Positions 36,170 to 45,346 are shown, counted from the stretch's first letter. The stretch is DNA of 64,000 nt from Acinetobacter sp. NIPH 298 (GCF_000369505.1 NZ_KB850055.1:2103513-2167512); one strand, 5' to 3'. Numbers and translations: made by a program. Notes: a model not told the origin generated them from the letters alone.

Positions 36170-37825
36170 ATGGATAAAACGCCTCGTTATCTTGAGACTC
36201 CTCCAGATTGGTCACCTGACGAGCGCCCAACGCTACCAGGCTCGCCTGCCGCTATTGCACATGCCACACCGAAACGCTTTGCATATTTTATTATTGGTTT
36301 ATTTATCTGCATCGCTGCGAGCTTGAGTAATGGATTTATTATCGCTAATTTACCAATTTTCCAAGGTGAATATGCTTTAACTCCCTCTCAAACCGCATGG
36401 CTACCTGCGGCTTATGTGATGGCAAACGTTAGCTCGAACTTGATTTTATTCAAAGCCCGTCAACAATATGGATTGCGTTTATTTTCAGAAATTGGATTAT
36501 TGGTTTTTATTGGTGTTCTGATCTTACATCTCTTTGTAAAAACCTATGAAATGGCGTTATTTGTTCGGTTTATTGCAGGTTTAGCCGCAGCACCGTTAAG
36601 TTCGCTAGGGATGTACTACACCATGCAAGCCTTTGGTAAGGCTGATATGGCAAAAGGGATTTATCTCGCTTTCGGCTTTCAGCAACTCGGCTTGCCTTTG
36701 GCATGGATTATTTCTCCATTTCTACTGAGTGCCAATCAATGGGATGTGATTTACACTTTTGAACTCGGTTTGGCTATTTGTTGTTTTGCCATGGTCGTCG
36801 CACTCAAACTACCTCGTAGCTTGCGTTTAGAGGTTTTTGAAAAACAAGATTTTTTTACTTTTGCGCTGTTGGCTCCCGGTTTTGCTTGTTTATGTATCGT
36901 GTTAACACAAGGTCCAATTCTGTGGTGGTTCAATAGCCCGTGGTTGGCCTATACCTTGATCATTGGCTTTTGTTTGATTGTTTTGGGTCTAACCTATGAG
37001 CATTATCGTCGTAATCCACTGATTATGACGCGTTGGCTCGCAACGGGTGATTTACTCGGTTTTATCATTAGTGCTTTTGCTTTACGGCTACTCATGTCCG
37101 AACAAAGTTATGCTGCTGTTAATTTTCTAAAAACAATGGGCATGGGTCCTGACCAATTTGTGCCACTCTATGGCGTTATCTTTTGTGGAACAATTGCGGG
37201 TTCTGTATTTAGCGCACTCACCTTTCATAAAGATCGTTTGATCTTAAATCTGTTCCTTGCAGAAATTCTGATTTTTATTGCATGCATACTCGACTATCAC
37301 CTGACCAGTGATGTTCGACCAGCGAATTTCTATCGAAGTCAATTCTTGGTGAGTTTTGCAGGTGGTGTATTTATTGGTCCATTATTGTTGATGGGATTTT
37401 TACGCACTTTACAACGTGGTCCGCAGTACGTCGTGACCTTTATCGTACTATTCACCGCCACTCAAAACTTTGGTGGTCTGGTTGGTTCATCATTCTTCAA
37501 CACTTATCAACAACGTCATACCTACGATTACAAGGTCGAAATCAATCGCAGTTTAGACCCCACAGACCCATTGGTTGCGCAACGCTTACAGAGCTATCAA
37601 CACAGTGCCATGATCAATACTACTGATCCCGTATTACAGAATAAGCAAGCGATGCAAAACTTGAATCAAGTGGTAACGCGTGAAGCTCAGGTCCGTGCTT
37701 ATAACGACGTCATTATACTCAATGGCATCTTTGCTGTTATTTTATTCGTATGGGGCTTATTTAAGTATATGCGTGACAAATACATCGCGCGAAAAAAGAT
37801 AGAAACGGCCAATTCACCTACTTGA
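36170..37825 (+). CDS. MFS efflux permease (EmrB/DHA2-like)
   Basis: A 551-aa inner-membrane transporter with about 12-14 hydrophobic helices. The N-terminal Pro-rich cytoplasmic tail (ETPPDWSPDERPTLPGSP) and QTAWLPAAYVMANVSSNL in the second helix region resemble the EmrB/DHA2 group. Long extramembrane loops lie near the C-terminus. It would work with the adaptor encoded next, and probably an outer-membrane channel encoded elsewhere. GAGG precedes the ATG. The gene order is permease then adaptor, opposite to emrAB. Confidence 0.86.
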   Translation: MDKTPRYLETPPDWSPDERPTLPGSPAAIAHATPKRFAYFIIGLFICIAASLSNGFIIANLPIFQGEYALTPSQTAWLPAAYVMANVSSNLILFKARQQYGLRLFSEIGLLVFIGVLILHLFVKTYEMALFVRFIAGLAAAPLSSLGMYYTMQAFGKADMAKGIYLAFGFQQLGLPLAWIISPFLLSANQWDVIYTFELGLAICCFAMVVALKLPRSLRLEVFEKQDFFTFALLAPGFACLCIVLTQGPILWWFNSPWLAYTLIIGFCLIVLGLTYEHYRRNPLIMTRWLATGDLLGFIISAFALRLLMSEQSYAAVNFLKTMGMGPDQFVPLYGVIFCGTIAGSVFSALTFHKDRLILNLFLAEILIFIACILDYHLTSDVRPANFYRSQFLVSFAGGVFIGPLLLMGFLRTLQRGPQYVVTFIVLFTATQNFGGLVGSSFFNTYQQRHTYDYKVEINRSLDPTDPLVAQRLQSYQHSAMINTTDPVLQNKQAMQNLNQVVTREAQVRAYNDVIILNGIFAVILFVWGLFKYMRDKYIARKKIETANSPT

Positions 37826-37846
37826 ACATTTGATTGAGAAAAGATT

Positions 37847-39010
37847 ATGTCCGAAGAACAAGATAAACCGAAAAATGAGCTGCCCCAAAGTAGTGAGCCA
37901 AAACAGCCCACTACACCAGTAGAAGCGCCAGACACTGTGGCACAAATGCCGCCGCCTCCACCACCTGCGAGTAAACTCATCAAAACTAAAAGCTCAACAC
38001 TATGGTGGATGTTAGTGGTCTTATTGGTGGGGATTATTATCATTTTATGGGCATGGCGAATCGGTCCTTTTCACACCGCGATTGAACAAACGGACAATAG
38101 CTATGTCAAAGGCAAAACCACGATTTTGTCCTCACAAATCAATGGCTATATCAAAGATGTACTGGTTAAAGATTTTGATCAGGTGAAACAAGGTCAAGTA
38201 CTGATGCATATTGATGCGACAACCTATGATCAGAAAGTCACACAAGCCGTTTCAGGGGTCGAGCAAGCACAGAATAGCCTCGCCAATCAAACTCAAGCCA
38301 TCGCCCAACGCCAAGCCGATGTTGTCGCAACTCAGGCAAAACTGGAGCAAGTCAAAGCACAATATGATTTATCTATTGCACAATTGAGACGTTATCAACA
38401 ACTGGGCAATAGTGGTGCTGCTTCCAAATCAGAACAAGACAAAGCGGCGGCTGATGCACAAAACAATCTTGCACTGCTCAAGCAAGCTGAAGCTAATATT
38501 TTAGTGGCTCAAGAAGCATTGAAAACAGCTCAAGTTGCGCAGATGGGTTTAAAAGCACAAGTAAATAGTGCACAAGCTCAGCTTGACCAAGCCAATACGA
38601 CGAAGGATTACAGTACCATCGAAGCACCATTGGATGGTCAGTTAGGCGAAGTCAATCCTCGTGTGGGTCAATACGTCGCGGCAGGCACCCAATTGCTTTA
38701 TTTAATCCCAAAGCAAACATGGGTGATTGCAAATTTTAAAGAAACTCAGATCGCCAATATGAAAATTGGACAAAAAGCCACTTTCACTGTCGATGCAATG
38801 AATCATCAAAAGTTTACGGGGCATGTTGAGCAAATCTCACCTGCCGCAGGTTCAGAGTTCAGTGTATTGAAAGCAGATAATGCGACGGGTAATTTTACCA
38901 AAGTGGTGCAACGTATTGCTGTTCGTATCGCTATTGATCCGAATCAAAAAGGCATAGAGAACTTACGTCCAGGTACGTCAGTGGTGACCTCAGTGGATAC
39001 CGACTCTTAA
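37847..39010 (+). CDS. HlyD/EmrA-type membrane-fusion adaptor
   Basis: A 387-aa membrane-fusion protein. It has a Pro-rich N-terminal tail (PPPPPPAS), a single TM helix near residues 52-73, and a lipoyl/barrel-sandwich half starting TDNSYVKGKTTILSSQINGYI. A long Gln/Ala coiled-coil hairpin follows, then the returning half TIEAPLDGQLGEVNPRVGQYV and a beta-barrel. It should link the MFS pump to an outer-membrane channel. It is separated from the permease by 21 nt. Confidence 0.92.
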   Translation: MSEEQDKPKNELPQSSEPKQPTTPVEAPDTVAQMPPPPPPASKLIKTKSSTLWWMLVVLLVGIIIILWAWRIGPFHTAIEQTDNSYVKGKTTILSSQINGYIKDVLVKDFDQVKQGQVLMHIDATTYDQKVTQAVSGVEQAQNSLANQTQAIAQRQADVVATQAKLEQVKAQYDLSIAQLRRYQQLGNSGAASKSEQDKAAADAQNNLALLKQAEANILVAQEALKTAQVAQMGLKAQVNSAQAQLDQANTTKDYSTIEAPLDGQLGEVNPRVGQYVAAGTQLLYLIPKQTWVIANFKETQIANMKIGQKATFTVDAMNHQKFTGHVEQISPAAGSEFSVLKADNATGNFTKVVQRIAVRIAIDPNQKGIENLRPGTSVVTSVDTDS

Positions 39011-39043
39011 ACATGAATACGTTTAGATGATTAGCGAATACCT

Positions 39044-39094
39044 ATCACTTGATGTGATTGCTTAACATGTTAAGATAGTGTTATCTATTAACAC
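39044..39094 (+). promoter_or_regulatory. Operator-like inverted repeats before the parDE-type pair
   Basis: Three short inverted repeats lie within 51 nt: ATCAC-TTGAT-GTGAT (39044-39058), the perfect palindrome CTTAACATGTTAAG (39061-39074), and GTGTTA-TCTAT-TAACAC (39078-39094). They end 14 nt before the antitoxin ATG. This fits autoregulation by a ribbon-helix-helix antitoxin and its toxin complex. Confidence 0.55.
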
Positions 39095-39108
39095 AGAAGA
39101 ACAGTGAC

Positions 39109-39351
39109 ATGGCGAGAACGACGAGTATTACCATCGGTGCTGAATTAGATGATTTTGTTGCGCAACTGATCACAACTGGGCGATATGGTTCGACCAGTGA
39201 AGTGGTACGTTCCGCTTTACGATTATTAGAACGCCAAGAAAATCAAAATATTGCCCTAAAACAAGCAATTGAAGCAGGTGAACGAAGTGGGGAAAGCCAT
39301 CTTTCTTTACAGGATATTGCAACTCAAATAAAACAAAAACATCATGTATAA
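39109..39351 (+). CDS. ParD-type ribbon-helix-helix antitoxin
   Basis: An 80-aa protein. Its N-terminal ribbon-helix-helix (TTSITIGAELDDFVAQLITTGRYGSTSEVVRSAL, read in parts) matches the ParD/CopG antitoxin family. A flexible charged C-terminus would wrap the toxin. It overlaps the toxin gene by 8 nt, a typical antitoxin-first layout. No sign of degeneration is seen. Confidence 0.88.
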   Translation: MARTTSITIGAELDDFVAQLITTGRYGSTSEVVRSALRLLERQENQNIALKQAIEAGERSGESHLSLQDIATQIKQKHHV

Positions 39352-39637
39352 GCTGTCTCATCTCGCTGTAGAAGATTTCACAGCAATCTACGAATATACC
39401 TTACTTAATTTTGGTGTCATTCAGGCAGATAAATATACAGAGCATTTAGAAAGCACCTTACAGCTTCTGTCCACTTCTCCTCTTATAGGTTATGAATGCC
39501 TCGAAATAGCCAGTGGCATTCGTCGACATGATCACCAACACCACGCTATTTTTTACCGCAAGCGTGAACAGGATATTTTGGTGATTCGCATCCTTCATCA
39601 ACAAATGAATCATATAAAACATTTCTTTGAGCTTTAG
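39344..39637 (+). CDS. ParE/RelE-superfamily toxin
   Basis: A 97-aa protein of the ParE/RelE fold. The N-terminal YKLSHLAVEDFTAIYEYTL helices are typical. The C-terminal HHAIFYRKREQDILVIRILHQQMN contains the family's conserved Arg and hydrophobic strand pattern. ParE proteins act on DNA gyrase, RelE proteins on mRNA; the pairing with a ParD-type antitoxin favours ParE, but the target is inferred. The gene is intact. Confidence 0.86.
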   Translation: MYKLSHLAVEDFTAIYEYTLLNFGVIQADKYTEHLESTLQLLSTSPLIGYECLEIASGIRRHDHQHHAIFYRKREQDILVIRILHQQMNHIKHFFEL

Positions 39638-39722
39638 ATCATTCATTCATCTAATACAAAAATGCCCCTTCCAAGTACGATGCTGCTGAGATAGGTTTTC
39701 AGATTTACTTAGGCTATTTTAT

Positions 39723-40598
39723 ATGTTTGATCACATTGCTTTTCCGACACCTTATCAGACATTAGCACAGCCCTATCCTGTTCAACTGACCATCAAACGT
39801 CTTGATCTGATTCATCCTCAAATTTCAGGCAATAAATTTTTTAAACTCAAATACAATTTATTGGCTGCTCAACAACAAGGCTTAAAACAAGTGCTCACTT
39901 TTGGTGGAGCATACTCAAATCATATTGCTGCGACCGCTTATGCAGCACAACATTTTGGTTTTGATAGTATTGGCATCATTCGAGGTGAAGAGTTAGCCTC
40001 ACAACGCTTAAATCCAACATTAGAAACAGCACAAGATTTTGGTATGCAACTACATTTTGTCAGTCGTGCTGAGTATCGTTTGCGCCATGAAACTGAATAC
40101 TTAGCACAGTTACAGCAACAATATCCTCAAGCTCTGATTATTCCTGAAGGTGGAACCAATATCCTTGCCATTCAAGGTACGCGGGAAATTCTATCTGCCG
40201 ATGACTTAGCAAATTATGATGTAATTTGCTGTGCAGTGGGGACAGGAGGAACGATTGCAGGCCTCATCGAAAGCAGTACTGATCTTCAACATGTCTTAGG
40301 TTTTTCTGCGTTAAAAGGAGATTTTTTGAAACAAGACATTCAGAAATGGACAGATAAAAATAATTGGTCGCTTACCGATGCTTATTGTTGTGGCGGCTAC
40401 GCGAAAACCACACCTGAGCTACTACAATTTATGCAGCAATTTGAAGAACAATATAATATTCCTCTAGAACAAATATATACCGCTAAAATGATGCTGGGTG
40501 TATTTGATTTAATTCAACAAAATCAATTCCCTGCACATACTCGAATTTTGGTGATTCATACAGGTGGTTTACAAGGTAAATTAAAAGCTATCAACTGA
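39723..40598 (+). CDS. PLP-dependent D-cysteine desulfhydrase/ACC deaminase-like enzyme
   Basis: A type II PLP enzyme of 291 aa. The PLP lysine is in ISGNKFFKLKYNL, and the nearby TFGGAYSNHIAATAYAA is the substrate/cofactor-binding motif. A later GTGGTIAGLIESS phosphate loop is present. The family includes D-cysteine desulfhydrase (DcyD) and ACC deaminase. Sequence alone does not separate these, and the 291-aa length is shorter than most characterised members (about 325-340). A hairpin overlaps its stop codon. Confidence 0.8.
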   Translation: MFDHIAFPTPYQTLAQPYPVQLTIKRLDLIHPQISGNKFFKLKYNLLAAQQQGLKQVLTFGGAYSNHIAATAYAAQHFGFDSIGIIRGEELASQRLNPTLETAQDFGMQLHFVSRAEYRLRHETEYLAQLQQQYPQALIIPEGGTNILAIQGTREILSADDLANYDVICCAVGTGGTIAGLIESSTDLQHVLGFSALKGDFLKQDIQKWTDKNNWSLTDAYCCGGYAKTTPELLQFMQQFEEQYNIPLEQIYTAKMMLGVFDLIQQNQFPAHTRILVIHTGGLQGKLKAIN

Positions 40599-40606
40599 TA
40601 GCTTTT
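40583..40606. terminator. Hairpin overlapping the desulfhydrase stop codon
   Basis: An AAAAGCTATC/GATAGCTTTT palindrome with a tiny loop spans the stop codon, with a T-run on the plus strand. It can also close the convergent DUF4870-like gene on the minus strand. Confidence 0.65.
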
Positions 40607-40627
40607 GTCATCGCTTTCACGTTGCCA

Positions 40628-40993
40628 TTAAAACCAACCATCGCCAATTGGCTTGTTATCATTGAATACAATAAGTCCTTTCACAATACGATAAATAAAC
40701 CAAATCGTCGCTGCCAATAGAATTGGAATGCCAATCAGGATAAAAGACAACACAAATCCAATCACACCTGCAATCAAAGTGACCCAAAAGGTTTTTATTT
40801 GCCATTCAAAATGACTAGCAAGCCATGTCCCTTGTACTTCATCACGTTTGATATAATTCATAATGATTGCGGCAATACTGGTTAAGCCAACAATGATGCT
40901 CACAGCATATAATACATAAATAATGAGTGTATATTGTTTCAATTGATCTTGGTTTTCTGGCTGATTATGACCTAAAATTGTTTTATCATTCAT
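40628..40993 (-). CDS. Small DUF4870-type membrane protein
   Basis: A 121-aa protein with three hydrophobic segments (about residues 22-47, 68-95 and 88-112). A short loop of the form HFEWQIKTFW precedes the last ones, as in DUF4870/YidX-like small membrane proteins. The function is unknown. It is convergent with the desulfhydrase gene. Confidence 0.75.
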   Translation of the reverse strand: MNDKTILGHNQPENQDQLKQYTLIIYVLYAVSIIVGLTSIAAIIMNYIKRDEVQGTWLASHFEWQIKTFWVTLIAGVIGFVLSFILIGIPILLAATIWFIYRIVKGLIVFNDNKPIGDGWF

Positions 40994-41124
40994 TATATTG
41001 CCCTCTTATTTAAAGTTATGTTTATAACATACCTTGCAATAAAAACATTTTTTCTAGTCAAGCACTCTACATATTAAAATTTGTTTAAATCTTTTATAAT
41101 CGCCCGCTTTTCGTCTATCGAGTT

Positions 41125-42327
41125 ATGTCCATGGTTCATCAAGTTGATGTGGTTGTTTTAGGTGCTGGTGCATCAGGCTTGATGTTGGCTGCTGAGGCTG
41201 CAAAACGTGGACGATCGGTTGTAGTATTGGAAAAAGCCAATAAAGTCGGTAAAAAGATTTTAATGTCAGGTGGTGGTAAATGTAACTTCACCAACCTAGA
41301 TGTTGAACCTAAAAACTTTCTTTCTGAAAACCCACACTTCGTTATTTCTGCCCTATCACGCTACACCAATTGGGATTTCGTCGGTTTGGTTTGTGAGTAT
41401 GGCATCGAATATGAAGAGCGCAAACATGGACAACTTTTCACCACAAAAGGTGCAAAAGAGATTTTGGAAATGTTGCTTGCAGAATGTGCAAAAACCAAAC
41501 AAGTCGACATTGAAACGCATTGTGAGGTTCAAAGTGTGAAGGCACAAAAAGAATCTGGCTTTGTTATCGACACCAATCAAGGTACCTTTCAATGTGAATC
41601 CTTAGTTGTTGCGACAGGTGGATTATCCATTCCAACCTTAGGCGGTTCAGGTTTTGGTTATGAACTTGCACAACAATTCGGTCATCACGTCTTCCCAACT
41701 CGCGCAGGGTTAGTTCCATTTACTTTTTCAGATCAGTTTAAAGAAGTGACCACTCGCTTAAGCGGTAATGCCTTAGATGCAAGTTTGAGCAATGATCGCC
41801 ATCAATTCACTGAAGCATTGCTATTTACCCATCGCGGTTTAAGTGGGCCAAGCTCATTACAGCTCTCAAATTACTGGCAGGTCGGTGAACGCTTTAATAT
41901 TGATTTCTTTCCGAGCCAAGACTTCACACAATTTTTCAAAGATAAGAAAAAAACACAGCCTAAAGTTTTACTACGTACCCTACTTAATGAATTCACCGCA
42001 AAAAGTATCGTACTTGAATTACAACAATTGATTTGGGCTGAGCAAAGCGAGACGGCGATTGGCAATATCAGTGATCTACAACTTGAGCAAATCGCAGCAC
42101 AATTGCATGCATTTTCAGTCAAGCCTTCTGGAACTGAAGGTTATCGCACAGCCGAAGTCACCCTCGGTGGTGTAGATACAAGCGAAGTCTCATCGAAAAC
42201 CATGGAAAGTAAAAAACAGAAAGGCTTATATTTTATTGGTGAGGTGCTTGATGTAACGGGACACTTGGGAGGATATAACTTCCAATGGGCATGGTCATCA
42301 GCACAAGCTGCCGCCCAATTTGTTTAA
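41125..42327 (+). CDS. BaiN/HI0933-type FAD-dependent oxidoreductase
   Basis: A 400-aa flavoprotein. The dinucleotide-binding motif VLGAGASGLMLAAEAAKRG is at the N-terminus, and GGKCNFTN near residue 50 is typical of the HI0933 family. The C-terminal signature GLYFIGEVLDVTGHLGGYNFQWAWSSA closes the FAD site. Members include BaiN of bile-acid metabolism, but the physiological substrate of most proteobacterial members is unknown. ATGTCCATGG gives two possible starts, two codons apart. Confidence 0.9.
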   Translation: MSMVHQVDVVVLGAGASGLMLAAEAAKRGRSVVVLEKANKVGKKILMSGGGKCNFTNLDVEPKNFLSENPHFVISALSRYTNWDFVGLVCEYGIEYEERKHGQLFTTKGAKEILEMLLAECAKTKQVDIETHCEVQSVKAQKESGFVIDTNQGTFQCESLVVATGGLSIPTLGGSGFGYELAQQFGHHVFPTRAGLVPFTFSDQFKEVTTRLSGNALDASLSNDRHQFTEALLFTHRGLSGPSSLQLSNYWQVGERFNIDFFPSQDFTQFFKDKKKTQPKVLLRTLLNEFTAKSIVLELQQLIWAEQSETAIGNISDLQLEQIAAQLHAFSVKPSGTEGYRTAEVTLGGVDTSEVSSKTMESKKQKGLYFIGEVLDVTGHLGGYNFQWAWSSAQAAAQFV

Positions 42328-42360
42328 ACCACGACATCAATCGAGAGCTGGCTCAGAACT

Positions 42361-42537
42361 TCAACGATGCTCGGAAGTCTTTTCTGCTTCTGAAGAAGAT
42401 GCCTTGCGTGCGTTTGAGCTTGATTGTTCTTTTTCAGCATTTGATTTCGCAAAGACAAATTTATAAGCACTCGCCAAAAAACCTACAGTGATCCCTGCAA
42501 TAATAATCGGCGCGAATACTCGATTTGGCTTCTTCAT
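42361..42537 (-). CDS. Small single-TM protein, 58 aa
   Basis: A short ORF with an AGGAGA site six nt or so before its ATG. It translates as MKKPNRVFAPIIIAGITVGF, then a Lys/Ser/Glu-rich tail ending TSEHR. The first 30 residues form one TM helix or an uncleaved signal; the tail is charged and probably disordered. It lies convergent to the flavoprotein gene and downstream of the terminator of the channel gene. No family is recognised. The good ribosome binding site and membrane pattern support it as real. Confidence 0.65.
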   Translation of the reverse strand: MKKPNRVFAPIIIAGITVGFLASAYKFVFAKSNAEKEQSSSNARKASSSEAEKTSEHR

Positions 42538-42578
42538 TTCATTCTCCTATAAATTTTTTTATTCATATATAAGTAAAA

Positions 42579-42601
42579 CGACCACTCGCTAAGAGTGGTC
42601 G
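42579..42601 (-). terminator. Terminator after the mechanosensitive-channel gene
   Basis: A 9-bp perfect stem (CGACCACTC/GAGTGGTCG) with a 5-nt loop, followed by TTTT on the minus strand. It lies 32 nt past the channel gene stop and upstream of the 58-aa gene. Confidence 0.82.
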
Positions 42602-42632
42602 AATTGGCAAAAAAAATCAAAGATTATTTTTT

Positions 42633-44195
42633 CTATTCATCCGAATGTGGTGGAGATGGCGGTGTCGGTTGAACAGTATTAGGTGAAACAGTCTCATTTT
42701 TATGCAAAGGATTTGGTTGTTTCGCATCAGCTTTTGCTTTATCGAGCAAATCACCAAGTAAACGTTCAGCGGGTTGACGACCACCCAATCCGAATGCCAG
42801 TGCAAATGCAACAGCGACCGAACCAAGCGTTAAACCGAATGCCAAATTCACAATCGAGTCTGCAATGCCCATTGCTTTTAAGCCCATTGCAATGACTAAG
42901 CCCATAATCAAGATACGAACGAGCGTACCCAACCAGCGTGAACAATTATATTCACCACGCTGCACGACATTTGCAACGACATTTGCCAGCCAGAAACCGA
43001 TCACCAAAATCACAGCACCAAGTAAGATACTTGCACCAAACTGGATGAACATGGCGATGAGTACACTCACCTGTTCCAATCCAAGTCGATTTGCGGCTTC
43101 TGATACCGCAAATAACATAGTAAAGAAGACGATCAAATAGCCAACCACATCAGAAACACGTGTTTGTCCAAGGAAACGCTGCACATCCAGCTTCATTGGA
43201 ACTTCATCAACACCAGCCCCTGAAATGAGTTCAGCAACTAAACGTCCGACAAAACGAGAAACCACGTATGCAACAATTAAAATCAATATCGCTGCAATGA
43301 TTTGTGGTATCGCCAACATAATGTCATTGAGCATTGCTGTTGCAGGTTGAGAAATTGCATCTACCCCTAATGCCTCAAATGCAATGATCAATGTCGTAAT
43401 CATGATCACAGCAAAAACAAAAGAGCCTAAAAATTTACCAACACTTGAATTTTTAAATAATCCCACTTTTTCAGCTTGTGCTTGTAGACCCACACTACTG
43501 ACCAAGCCTTCCACAATTCCACGAACGATTTTTGCAAGAATATAGCCTACAAAAATGATTACACCAGTAATAAACAGACTTGGTAAATAAGCAATTGCTT
43601 CGTTCACCATGTTCTGCACAGGAATCAATAAACCGGTTAAACCCAAGATAGATAAAACAATTGGTAAGAAAAGTAATAAAATTAACCAGTATATAATTTC
43701 ACCAATATTACTACTGAGCGAACCGACACCGACCTCGCCACTTAGCTTTTCATCAAGCTCAGTTCGTGCAAGTACACGGGTGATGCCTGTTCGTACTAAA
43801 CTGGCAATAAGCCAACCCAGTCCACCAACAACAATCGCGGCGATAAGATGCGGTATAAACAGTAAGACACTGCCCACCATATTACTAAACGGATCGCTAA
43901 TACTATTGATATTGAGCACGTTTAATGCCCCAACAACAGCAAGAATCATAATGAACCAAAATACAATTTTGGAAACAATACCCTCAATATTCGGTGTACT
44001 GCCTGTCGCAGATGACAATCTATTATTGGTATCAAGTTTTTGCAGTAATTTCTTTACACCTGCCGCAATGAGCAATGCAATAATCCACCCGATTAGCAGG
44101 ATCGCAATTGCAGCTAAAATCGGCTGAAATTGATCCCAATAATACATTGCATCGAATCCTCCACGTTGGGAGGGATCTCTAAAAAATTCATTCAT
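42633..44195 (-). CDS. Mechanosensitive-channel-like protein with repeated TM helices (CmpX-like)
   Basis: A 520-aa inner-membrane protein. Several copies of the conserved TM-helix motif occur (WIIALLIAAGVKKLLQKL, WLIASLVRTGITRVLART, YILAKIVRGIVEGLVSS, YVVSRFVGRLVAELIS, FWLANVVANVVQR). This is the architecture of CmpX-type proteins related to MscS. A typical MscS beta domain is absent. The last TM region has FGLTLGSVAVAFALAFGLGGR, which resembles the MscS pore helix and its glycine-rich boundary. The tail is Pro-rich. A role in osmotic or envelope stress is inferred. Confidence 0.85.
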   Translation of the reverse strand: MNEFFRDPSQRGGFDAMYYWDQFQPILAAIAILLIGWIIALLIAAGVKKLLQKLDTNNRLSSATGSTPNIEGIVSKIVFWFIMILAVVGALNVLNINSISDPFSNMVGSVLLFIPHLIAAIVVGGLGWLIASLVRTGITRVLARTELDEKLSGEVGVGSLSSNIGEIIYWLILLLFLPIVLSILGLTGLLIPVQNMVNEAIAYLPSLFITGVIIFVGYILAKIVRGIVEGLVSSVGLQAQAEKVGLFKNSSVGKFLGSFVFAVIMITTLIIAFEALGVDAISQPATAMLNDIMLAIPQIIAAILILIVAYVVSRFVGRLVAELISGAGVDEVPMKLDVQRFLGQTRVSDVVGYLIVFFTMLFAVSEAANRLGLEQVSVLIAMFIQFGASILLGAVILVIGFWLANVVANVVQRGEYNCSRWLGTLVRILIMGLVIAMGLKAMGIADSIVNLAFGLTLGSVAVAFALAFGLGGRQPAERLLGDLLDKAKADAKQPNPLHKNETVSPNTVQPTPPSPPHSDE

Positions 44196-44361
44196 GTTGT
44201 TATCCTTATGTCATGTCGTGTTTTTACATTTTGTACGATCCAATCATGATCACTTTATAAGCAAGCACATAGTGTATGGATGCTTTAACCTTAGTTTTTG
44301 TCTATTTCCCAATCAATGAACCGCATCACTAATACAACAAAAAGTATGTAATAGTTTGCAA

Positions 44362-44391
44362 AAAGCCCCTTGATTTATACCAAAGGGCTTT
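44362..44391 (-). terminator. Terminator after a 66-aa membrane protein gene
   Basis: A 7-bp stem (AAAGCCC/GGGCTTT) with a 16-nt loop, followed by T5 on the minus strand, 41 nt past the gene. Confidence 0.65.
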
Positions 44392-44432
44392 GGTTACTCA
44401 ACTATTCATCGAATATGGTCTTAAATGATGCT

Positions 44433-44633
44433 CTACGCATTCAGTAGCAACGACTGCACATAAGGCATAATTACCTGTGCAGTTGGTTTGGCTGAATGAT
44501 CAGCGAGCATAAACACAAGCAGCGCGATCAGAAATATACCAACAATAATGAGCATATAGACAGGTAGTTTCCGTTTACGCGCTGTATCTTCCTTACTTTC
44601 TACATGTGGTTTTGGCTTACTAAAATCATGCAT
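44433..44633 (-). CDS. Small single-TM protein, 66 aa
   Basis: A short protein with a charged N-terminus (KPKPHVESKEDTARKRK). One TM helix follows (about residues 25-45, PVYMLIIVGIFLIALLVF), then a short C-terminus. The positive-inside pattern suggests N-in orientation. It is followed by its own terminator. It is probably real but of unknown function. Confidence 0.65.
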   Translation of the reverse strand: MHDFSKPKPHVESKEDTARKRKLPVYMLIIVGIFLIALLVFMLADHSAKPTAQVIMPYVQSLLLNA

Positions 44634-44841
44634 CGCAGCTAGCCCTCTTGTTATTACTTATTTGACTTTCATCTTAGCAGTACGCAATGTTGCATTGTGT
44701 GAAGAAACATCGGACTATCGTTGTCTTGTTTGCAGAACTCTACTTTTTATTGTTTGACGTTTTGTTTAAAATATATGCGATTTTAGAATGCGATAAAAAT
44801 AAGCTATAATAGTTCTCCTCGTTTCTTTAATATTCTGCTTT

Positions 44842-45264
44842 ATGTCCTATAGCCAACAGCGCGTTTCTCTTGAATTAGACACTGATGTCACGCATCAATG
44901 CTTTTTGCACCATACACGCGATGAACATTTGATTGGAATTATTGAGTTCAATAAGCCAAGCTATATCCTAAAATGGGGGGATTTGGAATATTTTCGACGT
45001 CGAACAGAAGAACTTTCGGTAATGCCATTGCCTGATTGTATCAATGCGATGATTGTTGATATTCGCAATGTACTGCCTTTCTTAGATAATGAAGTTCCAA
45101 TTTTGCCGTGGCGCTTATTGGAAGAGGATTGCCCTGTACGATTGGTCGTCCCACAAGATCGTTTAGAGCATTATACGGGGATTTTCGAACCGACTTGGCT
45201 CTCTACAGATGTTGAGACCGCAATTCAAGAAATCCGCGAATTTATGGATATGTTTGTTCATTAA
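44842..45264 (+). CDS. Soluble protein of unknown function, 140 aa
   Basis: A Cys-poor acidic protein without signal or TM segment. It has alternating strands and helices: IIEFNKPSYILKWGDLEYFRRR, then MIVDIRNVLPFLDNEVPILPW, CPVRLVVPQDRLEHY, and a C-terminal ETAIQEIREFMD helix. The strand-helix order faintly resembles a STAS-like or SpoIIAA-like fold, but this is a guess. It stands alone with its own upstream region. Confidence 0.65.
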   Translation: MSYSQQRVSLELDTDVTHQCFLHHTRDEHLIGIIEFNKPSYILKWGDLEYFRRRTEELSVMPLPDCINAMIVDIRNVLPFLDNEVPILPWRLLEEDCPVRLVVPQDRLEHYTGIFEPTWLSTDVETAIQEIREFMDMFVH

Positions 45265-45310
45265 CAATATATCCTCTCCCACTCTTGTACACTGCTTCCG
45301 TCGCCCTCTA

Positions 45311-45346
45311 GCGCCGCTACAATCGCCTTGCGGAGCTACAATCGCT
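45311..45346. repeat. GC-rich duplicated element GCTACAATCGC
   Basis: GCTACAATCGC occurs at 45316-45326 and 45335-45345 in a GC-rich island between the 140-aa gene and fpr. The second copy, as GGAGCTACAATCGCTCC, forms a 5-bp hairpin. The composition stands out from the AT-rich flanks, consistent with a small dispersed extragenic element. Confidence 0.45.

Noticed and set aside
37699..38043. 114-aa minus-strand Gly-rich ORF across the MFS/HlyD junction
   Set aside because: A shadow of the Pro-rich N-terminus of the adaptor.
42285..42491. 68-aa plus-strand ORF after the flavoprotein gene
   Set aside because: It overlaps the flavoprotein 3' end and the better-supported minus-strand 58-aa gene, and lacks a ribosome site.
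43609..44127. 172-aa plus-strand ORF antisense to the channel gene
   Set aside because: The Ile/Pro/Thr-rich sequence mirrors TM codons of the real gene.
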